Part shown: piece after piece, positions 5,939 through 12,202 of the stretch
Layout: each line of letters opens with the position of its first letter
Position numbering within the stretch: position 1 is the stretch's first letter
Assembly: GCA_900550625.1 (NCBI GenBank)
Contig: URSW01000031.1
Coordinates: forward strand, 1-12,202
DNA: 12,202 nt
Direction of reading: 5' to 3'
DNA from: an uncultured Eubacteriales bacterium
GTDB lineage: Bacteria; Bacillota; Clostridia; Oscillospirales; CAG-272
Made by a program: the position numbers and the translations under genes
Notes under the pieces: model-generated
What the model was told of the DNA's origin: nothing
The model's database searches: none
The model's input: only the letters and a program-made list of their open reading frames with translations

Positions 5939-5994
5939 TATGATTTGCTGCGTCAAATCCCCGCCCGAAAACAATCTTTCCCCCGTGAAAAGAA

Positions 5995-6001
5995 AAGGAG
6001 G
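5995..6001 (+). promoter_or_regulatory. Ribosome binding site that fixes the start of the giant gene
   Basis: AAGGAGG lies 7 bases before the ATG at 6009, followed at once by a classic signal peptide. The in-frame ATG at 5940 lacks a usable SD and would put 23 polar residues before the signal peptide. Confidence 0.85.
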
Positions 6002-6008
6002 ACTCTCT

Positions 6009-9000
6009 ATGTACAAAAAACTCATTCTGAAGCGCTCGCTATGCGCGCTGCTGTCGGTCATAATAATCGCAGCATGTCTGCCCCTGTCGGTCTTTGCCGC
6101 CGACCCGAGTGAGCCGCAGTTTTCATCGGATGCCGCTAATACTCTGATGAAAAACACAAAACCCGCTGGCTTTGACAATACAACCAACCCTTACGGGTAT
6201 GCTGTCGGCCGTCCCTTTGCAATGGTTGAAAAAAACGAACTGCTTTATTTTGAGACATACGGCACATCCGCAACAGGCAAAATTGCGGATGTAGGAACCC
6301 CGGAGTCTCTCAAGAACTTTATTTCCAAAAAAGGAACCGCTTCCGATGCCTCTCTGCCCAATATGGACATCAGTGCGCTTCAGACGTACTATGCGTTTGT
6401 CCAGTCCGTTTCCTTTGACCCGTTCGGCTCAGGCAGGAGAGACCATGTTGCCTATGTAGGTCTTGATAAGTCGGATAAGCAGGTCTATCTTCATATATAT
6501 GATACAAGAACGGGAGAATATAAAGGCAAACAGTGGGTCGGCGAAATGAACTGGATGTTTGACAACAAAGGCCTTATTCGTGCTCTAAACCTTGAAACCA
6601 ACGCCTATCTGAACATTACCGCAGGCGACTTTGACGGAGACGGCAAGGACACGCTGATCATCTATGTTCCGCACACAAAACGCTCGACAGGTTTGATGCA
6701 GACTTTTGATTACGAACCTTTTGTCGGCTGCTTTCTGTATGAATATTCCTTTACCGGCAAAAACAGCTTTGTATTATTAAATAACACAAGCATTATGGGA
6801 GAAGGCAAAAAACTCGGCTTCGGCAATGATATGCTTCATGACTCCTACAAAAAATTATATCACACCACTGTTGGAAGTCCCACGGACCCAGGGGCAAATG
6901 GTGACAGCATGTACGGAAACTCTGGCCAAACCTTTGACAACCGATTTCATAAGCTGGGCGTAGACATGGTGGTGGGCGATTTTAACGGCGACCAAATCGA
7001 TGACATCGCCGTGCTGTCCTATTTCTTCATAAACAATGTAAACAGTCGCAATTTGAATCTATATCGTCCTCAGGTAAAAATTAAATATGGAAAAGCCGGT
7101 GGTAGTTCTTCCGGCGGAGGCTCCTCGTTTGTGGACGGCGACGCCGATGAAAAATTCTATGTTTGCCCGGAGGGAAAACTCCAAAATATTCTCCAAAATG
7201 ATGTTGTTTATAATAGTAACAGCATGAACGCCTGCAGCATCACGGCAGGAGACTTCAACAACGACGGATATGAAGATATCCTTGTTGCGGGCTTATATGC
7301 CAATGTCTCTGCTTCCTACGCTACCACTCATTCATCCCAAACTGCATATACAACGCTCCTTAATAACGGAAACAGAGGCTTTGTACAATCCGAATATAAG
7401 GTGATGGCTTCCAACGGTTGGACGAAGGCCGGTGCCCGAACCGCAGAAGTTGTTTCGCCTTTAGCGGTAGAGGCTGTTGCTTTTAACGGCGCGAGCGCCG
7501 CAGATTTCGTCTTTATCAACGGCACGCTGTACAACTATAATGCCCAGACCGGAGAACTTTACAAGCTCACTTCAAACGAATATTCTTTCCGCACAAACTC
7601 AAACGGCAGCACAAACAACTTCTGGTTTGAGGGCGAGATCGGCGGTAAGACAGAATTCTTCCGCTCGGTTGCCGTCGGAAACTTTGACGGCAACAATGCA
7701 GGACGTGAGCAAATTGTGTTTGTAACCTCTGCCGAAACCGGTAACGAGGATAAATATTCCTTCAGCAAGGGTATGATTTCCGCAACCTATCCGGATACAA
7801 GCGACAGCTATGAGGCGGCAAACGGCTTTGACCTGACATTGTCATACTGGAGTCCGAACGAAGCGTACGGTGATTACTACGGCTGTACGGCTCAGGTACT
7901 TCTCACCGCCTGCGACAGAAACCAGGACGGTGTTATAGCCAAATATAAGGGTGTAAGCTATGCCTACAGCGACCCGGAGGTCAAGGCAGTCATACAGGCT
8001 GCGCCGTATTTCTCCGCGCTGAGTGACTCCGGCGAAAACGAAACCGCATATACAATCACAGAGAGTTTCGAGTTGGAGCAGTCCTCATCGAACAATGTTT
8101 CCTTCAGCGTCGGAATGTCTTACTCTTACGGAGGGCTTCTCGCCCCCGTTGAGGTGAACATCTCGGCAGGCTACTCGCTTGAATGGAGCAAAACCTATTC
8201 CACGGCTCTGCAGAAGGAATATTCCCTGACGGTTAAGGCACGGGCGTACAACACGGTGCTTGTGTCCAGAACGCCTGTATTTATCTACGCCTATGAGATA
8301 CTGGACGAAAACGGCAAATGGTCGGGAGATACCGCCATAACGCTTTCCATTCCGCAGCAGCCAGTATATCAGCAGCTGAGCGTTGACGACTACAACGGCT
8401 TTGTTGATGAGTATAACGGTTATATGAATAACAAGAACTATCATGCCGTCATAAGGGAATCGGATAAAACAGACAAAGATAAAAAATACTATTATCCCTT
8501 GGTAAAAATAGATAAAGCGGCAAACTGGCTTGACGGAAACGAGGGCAACCCGTTTATGTACAATCAGCTCGGCTGGGGCGTTTACAGCCATTTGGATGCA
8601 GAGCAGCTCAGTCAGCTCGCCATTCGACTCGGACATAACGGCGGTCTTAACGAGGTTTCGTGGGAAAAAAGCAATATAAAATCCGTTTCCGAAGAAATGT
8701 CGCACGGTTTTTATTTCAACTTCTCCATCAGCTTCGGTGTATTCGGCGATGGTATACTATTCTCGCATGATGTTGGTTTTGAAACCAGTTTGAGCTACAG
8801 CAACGGCTCGGGCGTATCCACCACAACGACATCGTCCGAAGGCTGTACCGGCGTGGTCAATGATATCGACGGTCCGGATCTTGCCTCAAACGGAATCCCT
8901 CAAAACGTATACACGCAATATACCTTTGACTGGACGCTCGGTCAGTGGTTCCGACACCTTTACGGCGATGAAAACAACAAGACCATCTTTATAGGCTATA

Positions 9001-11606
9001 ACTTGACAAATCTCAGTGCTCCTTCACCGGCAGTGGTCGACCTTGAGGCAGAACTGCTTGACGAAGACGAGATACGCCTTACTTGGTCGCAGCCCGATAA
9101 AACTCCCGGCTGGCCGGATGCGGAGGGCTACTATCTTTATCAAGTTGAAAACGGTGAATATAACAGGATTTCAAATCTTATTCCTGTCGGCACGACCTCT
9201 TATGACATTTCCGGACTTAAAACCAATACAGAGTACGAATATGTGCTTACAACCGTTTGCAAGGTAGACGGAAAGGATAAGGAAAGTGCCTGGTCAAACT
9301 CTGCAACCATAACAACAGCAAAGAGAGACTATAAGGTCAACTATAAAATCGACAACGAGAAAGCCGCCGATATCAGTGTGCGGCACCTCGGCAATGTTAA
9401 TATTAAATCGGGCGATGAGATCAATGAAAGCGATATTATTAAAATCAGAGTTTCGCCAAAGAACCGGCACTTTGAACTTGTGTCGCTGACTCTTGATAAC
9501 GGCGGAGAAGAGACTGTATTCAGACCCGACCTCAACGGCAACATAGAGTGTGCGTTTGCACTGGGCGGCGAAGCTAACATATTCGTATCCACACGAAAAA
9601 CATTCGATTCGGCTGAGGTCATCTTTGTCGGCGAATATAAGAACGGCGAAGACCTTCTCGGAACAGTTACCGCAAAGGTCGGTGAAACAGATCTGCCTGC
9701 TCCGGGCGGCACGGTGACCGGCGATGTAACATTTACCGCCGTTCCGCAAAACGGCTATACACTGAAGTCGTGGAAAATAACAGATGCCGAAAACAATACG
9801 GATATTGTTAACGCGGCAGGCTCAAATACCTACACGCTTACCCTTGGCTCAACAAGATACACCGTCGAAGCGGAATTTGAAAGAGTTTCCGAAACCGACA
9901 GACCCGTGAAGCTGACCTATTCCGTTGCAAGCGGCAACGAAACCGGTATGGCGGCAACAAAGCAGACCTATCAGTCCGGTACCGCTGTTCCCGTGGGAAC
10001 GAAAATCAACTTCATCGCTCAGGCGGCAGAAGGCTATAGGGTGCAAAAGCTCGTTATCACCAAAAACGGAATTTCCGACACGGTAATAACAGATAACAGG
10101 CTTTACGATATGTACGAGTATGAGCTCACCGTTGATACCCAAACCGATATCAAGGTATACTTTACGGAGATCGAAAAATATACGGTCACAGTTGATATGC
10201 CGAATAAGAACGCCGAAATTACCGTTAAAAACGGGACATCGGATTTTGAAAGCGGTCAAAAGGTCAATTTCGGCGATGAAATCACCGTAACCGTCAAGCC
10301 GAAGGATGGATACCGTCTTGCCGACACAGAGAGCTGGTCCGATAACGGCGACGGGAGCTATACCTACAAGACCGGCAGAATCAAGATGGAAACGCATATC
10401 CGTGTGGCGGTAGAGGAAATTCCGAAATACACCGTCACCTTCCCGACAATGATTGAGGGCTGTGTGCTGACAGTGCGCAGCAAAAATGAAAAAATCACAA
10501 GCGGCAGTAAAATTCGTGAAGGCACAATTCTTGTTGCGAGTATCGTGCTTGAGCCGTCATATATCCTCAAAGGCTGGTACATCGGCGGCGAATTCAGTCC
10601 CGAAACCAACAAGACCGAAGTTTCCTTTACGGTGGACGGAGACACTCTTCTTTCCGTAATCGTTGAAAATGTAAAAGGCGACAAGGGTGATACCGGCATC
10701 GGAATCAAATCAGCAATTATTGATGAAAGCGGAAACCTCATTATTACTCTTACCGACGACACGGTGTTAAACCTCGGAAAGGTCACCGGAGATAACGGAA
10801 GTCAGGGCGAACAAGGTGTTCCCGGTGCCGCAGGAGTAGGAGTTAAATCCGTCGCAATTGATGAAAACGGAAATCTGGTCATAACTCTCACAGACAATAC
10901 CGTGCATAATCTCGGAAAGGTAGTCGGAGATAAAGGCGAACAGGGCGTGAATGGCGTTGGTGTTAAATCCGTTATGATTGATGAAAGCGGCAATTTGATT
11001 ATCACTCTTACCGATGAGACCGTACACAATGCCGGACGGGTGACCGGAGATAAAGGTGACAAGGGCGATACGGGCAATGTCGGAGTCGGTGTAAAAACCA
11101 CCGAAATCGATGAAAACGGCAATCTAATCATCACCCTTACCGACGACACTGTGCATAACCTCGGGAAAGTAGTCGGTGCAAAGGGCGAAGCCGGTACTGC
11201 AGGAACCAACGGCATTAACGGTACCGGAATCAAGTCCGCTCATATCGACGCAGACGGTAATCTTATCCTCACCTTTACCGACGGAGTTATAACCAATCTC
11301 GGAAAAATCGTCGGAACGGACGGGAAAGATGGTGTCAATGGTAAAGATGGTACCAATGGCAAAGATGGCAAGGACGGAAAAGACGGTCTCGGTATTAAAG
11401 GATGCCGCATTGACGACGGTGGAGACCTGATAATAACCCTGACCGACAACACAACGCTGAACGCCGGCAACATTTCCGCGATCAGCGATAAAGTCAGTGT
11501 TTCCAAGCCTCTTGCAACCGCAGCAGTTTCTCTTTCCGGAGTGTCTCTTCTTTGGAATATTGTTTCGCTTGTTGCGGCGATTGTAAGGAAGAAAAAACTA
11601 ATTTAA
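6009..11606 (+). CDS. Giant secreted mosaic surface protein (FG-GAP, FnIII, InlB-like and collagen-like repeats)
   Basis: This protein of about 1865 residues is exported and probably stays membrane-attached. Signal peptide 1-30 ends SVFA-AD. Acidic FG-GAP/VCBS-like repeats follow: GDFDGDGKD (206-214), GDFNGDQIDD (323-332), GDFNNDGYED (414-423), GNFDGNN (557-563) and CDRNQDG (635-641), of the type that folds as a calcium-binding beta-propeller. Two Gly/Ser/Thr-rich alternating strand regions (about 685-764 and 892-953) loosely recall the ETX/MTX2 pore-former fold. A fibronectin III domain spans about 1000-1106. About five InlB-B-like beta repeats span 1107-1555, with GYTLKSWKI and GYRVQKLVI motifs. 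Collagen-like and hairpin repeats cover 1557-1823. A C-terminal helix (about 1838-1859) ends RKKKLI, with no LPXTG. No enzyme active site was recognised. Adhesion or host/cell interaction is inferred. The divergent kinase and nearby LytTR regulator likely control it. Confidence 0.95.
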   Translation: MYKKLILKRSLCALLSVIIIAACLPLSVFAADPSEPQFSSDAANTLMKNTKPAGFDNTTNPYGYAVGRPFAMVEKNELLYFETYGTSATGKIADVGTPESLKNFISKKGTASDASLPNMDISALQTYYAFVQSVSFDPFGSGRRDHVAYVGLDKSDKQVYLHIYDTRTGEYKGKQWVGEMNWMFDNKGLIRALNLETNAYLNITAGDFDGDGKDTLIIYVPHTKRSTGLMQTFDYEPFVGCFLYEYSFTGKNSFVLLNNTSIMGEGKKLGFGNDMLHDSYKKLYHTTVGSPTDPGANGDSMYGNSGQTFDNRFHKLGVDMVVGDFNGDQIDDIAVLSYFFINNVNSRNLNLYRPQVKIKYGKAGGSSSGGGSSFVDGDADEKFYVCPEGKLQNILQNDVVYNSNSMNACSITAGDFNNDGYEDILVAGLYANVSASYATTHSSQTAYTTLLNNGNRGFVQSEYKVMASNGWTKAGARTAEVVSPLAVEAVAFNGASAADFVFINGTLYNYNAQTGELYKLTSNEYSFRTNSNGSTNNFWFEGEIGGKTEFFRSVAVGNFDGNNAGREQIVFVTSAETGNEDKYSFSKGMISATYPDTSDSYEAANGFDLTLSYWSPNEAYGDYYGCTAQVLLTACDRNQDGVIAKYKGVSYAYSDPEVKAVIQAAPYFSALSDSGENETAYTITESFELEQSSSNNVSFSVGMSYSYGGLLAPVEVNISAGYSLEWSKTYSTALQKEYSLTVKARAYNTVLVSRTPVFIYAYEILDENGKWSGDTAITLSIPQQPVYQQLSVDDYNGFVDEYNGYMNNKNYHAVIRESDKTDKDKKYYYPLVKIDKAANWLDGNEGNPFMYNQLGWGVYSHLDAEQLSQLAIRLGHNGGLNEVSWEKSNIKSVSEEMSHGFYFNFSISFGVFGDGILFSHDVGFETSLSYSNGSGVSTTTTSSEGCTGVVNDIDGPDLASNGIPQNVYTQYTFDWTLGQWFRHLYGDENNKTIFIGYNLTNLSAPSPAVVDLEAELLDEDEIRLTWSQPDKTPGWPDAEGYYLYQVENGEYNRISNLIPVGTTSYDISGLKTNTEYEYVLTTVCKVDGKDKESAWSNSATITTAKRDYKVNYKIDNEKAADISVRHLGNVNIKSGDEINESDIIKIRVSPKNRHFELVSLTLDNGGEETVFRPDLNGNIECAFALGGEANIFVSTRKTFDSAEVIFVGEYKNGEDLLGTVTAKVGETDLPAPGGTVTGDVTFTAVPQNGYTLKSWKITDAENNTDIVNAAGSNTYTLTLGSTRYTVEAEFERVSETDRPVKLTYSVASGNETGMAATKQTYQSGTAVPVGTKINFIAQAAEGYRVQKLVITKNGISDTVITDNRLYDMYEYELTVDTQTDIKVYFTEIEKYTVTVDMPNKNAEITVKNGTSDFESGQKVNFGDEITVTVKPKDGYRLADTESWSDNGDGSYTYKTGRIKMETHIRVAVEEIPKYTVTFPTMIEGCVLTVRSKNEKITSGSKIREGTILVASIVLEPSYILKGWYIGGEFSPETNKTEVSFTVDGDTLLSVIVENVKGDKGDTGIGIKSAIIDESGNLIITLTDDTVLNLGKVTGDNGSQGEQGVPGAAGVGVKSVAIDENGNLVITLTDNTVHNLGKVVGDKGEQGVNGVGVKSVMIDESGNLIITLTDETVHNAGRVTGDKGDKGDTGNVGVGVKTTEIDENGNLIITLTDDTVHNLGKVVGAKGEAGTAGTNGINGTGIKSAHIDADGNLILTFTDGVITNLGKIVGTDGKDGVNGKDGTNGKDGKDGKDGLGIKGCRIDDGGDLIITLTDNTTLNAGNISAISDKVSVSKPLATAAVSLSGVSLLWNIVSLVAAIVRKKKLI
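10677..11477 (+). repeat. Six collagen-like tracts alternating with six hairpin units
   Basis: Within the giant gene six Gly-X-Y tracts alternate with six units of about 31 residues. The units follow 'G-G(I/V)KS-x-x-IDE-x-GNLIITLTD-x-T-V-x-NLGKV-x-G'. Tracts vary: GDKGDTG in the first, GDNGSQGEQGVPGAAG in the second, and a last one with several GKDG copies. Hairpin units are strongly conserved (GNLIITLTDDTVHNLGKV-like). The DNA copies differ at synonymous sites, so the array is not a fresh duplication. It resembles stalk modules in bacterial collagen-like proteins and tail fibres, which suggests a trimeric rod lifting the N-terminal domains off the membrane. Confidence 0.88.
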
Positions 11607-12202
11607 TTCGGATGATTGTTCGAATTTAAAAGGATGCAAGACCTCCGGCTATCAGCGGCGGCGTTCTGACAGGTGTAACGGTATTTGATAAGATGTGCGG
11701 CATCTTCCTCGGAAAGAGCTTCTTTGGGCACAACACCGTTTACGCTTTTCTGAGGTATGCCGTTTTCACACATCCACCACGTCCCTGTACGGTAAACGCT
11801 TAAATCGAAATATTTACCGATCCAATAGTAATAGATATACGACGTGTTGCCGCTATCGTCTCCTACAATATTGCATCCGGAATCATACTCTGCACAAATT
11901 TCGGATTCATCGACCGTTTCTTCTACGATAAACCAACCGTAACCGCCGTCTTTTCGCGGAGGATACGGACCGTTTTCCATATTTAAGCGTTCTTCTTTTA
12001 TGCTTCTGATTTTTTGTCTGAGCAGATACGGAACGATGATATAACCCAGTCTGCTCATGCCGAAATCATGACCGTAAAAATCCAAAGCGCTGATTTTATC
12101 TTCAGCTTCTCTCAGTATAACCGCAAATTTATCCGCAAGCATACCGATTACCGATGCCGAAACATCTTCGGTCTGCTTTCTGTCTTTCAAACGAAAGATA
12201 AT
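11603..12202 (-). CDS. Unknown protein, 5' end cut by the window edge
   Basis: A minus-strand frame is open from the right edge to a TAA at 11605-11603, giving 200 codons. No ATG with an SD is seen: the first candidate start is a TTG at 12190-12188 with no purine-rich SD, and the frame stays open beyond it, so the gene probably begins outside the window. The protein is soluble-looking and rich in aromatic residues, with segments such as MSRLGYIIVPYLLRQKI, GYGWFIVEE and SYIYYYWIGKYFDLSVY. It has no signal peptide, membrane helix or motif that I recognise. Its last codons overlap the stop of the giant gene by 4 bp in a convergent arrangement, with no strong terminator between them. Function unknown. 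Confidence 0.75.
   Translation of the reverse strand: MIFRLKDRKQTEDVSASVIGMLADKFAVILREAEDKISALDFYGHDFGMSRLGYIIVPYLLRQKIRSIKEERLNMENGPYPPRKDGGYGWFIVEETVDESEICAEYDSGCNIVGDDSGNTSYIYYYWIGKYFDLSVYRTGTWWMCENGIPQKSVNGVVPKEALSEEDAAHLIKYRYTCQNAAADSRRSCILLNSNNHPN

Noticed and set aside
5940..6008. Upstream in-frame ATG for the giant gene
   Set aside because: There is no usable SD before 5940, while AAGGAGG is ideally spaced before 6009. The 23 extra residues would sit in front of a classic signal peptide.
6066..6077. Lipobox-like IAAC (Cys23) in the signal peptide
   Set aside because: The hydrophobic core continues past the cysteine to SVFA-AD, a standard signal peptidase I site, so a lipoprotein is less likely.
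8085..8705. 206-codon minus-strand open frame inside the giant gene
   Set aside because: It is fully antisense to a coding region with clear domain structure and has no SD or recognisable family. The open frame follows from the codon use of the real gene.
10677..11477. CRISPR-like periodic repeats
   Set aside because: The periodicity is at protein level with synonymous differences. There are no constant short repeats with unique spacers.
10364..11506. Several Pro/Ser-rich minus-strand open frames over the repeat array
   Set aside because: They are the complement of Gly/Asp/Lys-rich collagen-like codons, and their repetitiveness is inherited from the sense strand.

Overview
The window looks like a chromosomal segment of a low-to-moderate GC Bacillota, probably a gut-type Clostridia. 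This is an inference from strong AAGGAGG-type ribosome binding sites, TTGnnn-17-TATAAT promoters with extended -10 TG motifs, hairpin-plus-U-tract terminators, a LytTR/GHKL two-component pair and a very large secreted mosaic protein. No rRNA, tRNA, CRISPR array, insertion sequence or phage gene was found.

Left part (1-3126). The first 81 bases hold the last codons of a plus-strand gene, probably an ABC exporter, followed by a long hairpin. A minus-strand operon follows, read from right to left: a NatA/YhaQ-like ABC ATPase (1851-2741), its ABC-2/NatB-like permease (597-1838) and a 65-residue two-helix membrane protein (407-604). It is tightly packed (RBS inside the previous gene, 8-bp overlap) and ends in an intrinsic terminator at 336-374. 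About 180 bp upstream of the ATPase lies a short unit on the same strand: a near-consensus promoter (3098-3126), an 11-codon ORF with a strong SD, and an intrinsic terminator that overlaps that ORF. I read this as a possible ribosome-controlled attenuator of the ABC operon. It could also be an independent sRNA or small-peptide gene. Between the terminator and the ATPase lie an 18-bp interrupted palindrome and two tandem 11-bp repeats.

Central part (3260-5910). A LytTR response regulator (plus strand) and a 7-helix-type GHKL sensor kinase (minus strand) converge on one shared 20-bp-stem bidirectional terminator that includes the regulator's stop codon. The kinase gene is divergent from the giant gene to its right. 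Between them lies a pair of exact 12-bp direct repeats with a 20-bp period, just upstream of a promoter with a good extended -10 and a poor -35. This is the arrangement expected of a LytTR-activated promoter.

Right part (6009-11606). One gene encodes a secreted surface protein of about 1865 residues. In order it has a signal peptide, five FG-GAP/VCBS-like acidic repeats, two Ser/Thr- and Gly-rich beta-strand regions that resemble pore-former strands, a fibronectin type III domain, about five InlB-B-like repeats, six collagen-like tracts alternating with six 'GIKS-IDE-GNLIITLTD' hairpin units, and a C-terminal membrane anchor without LPXTG. A 5'-truncated minus-strand gene of unknown function meets its stop codon in a 4-bp convergent overlap.

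The most coherent biological reading is a locally encoded sensor and LytTR regulator that switch on a giant, probably cell-attached, adhesin-like or effector-like protein. The drug-efflux-type ABC operon next door has its own leader control.
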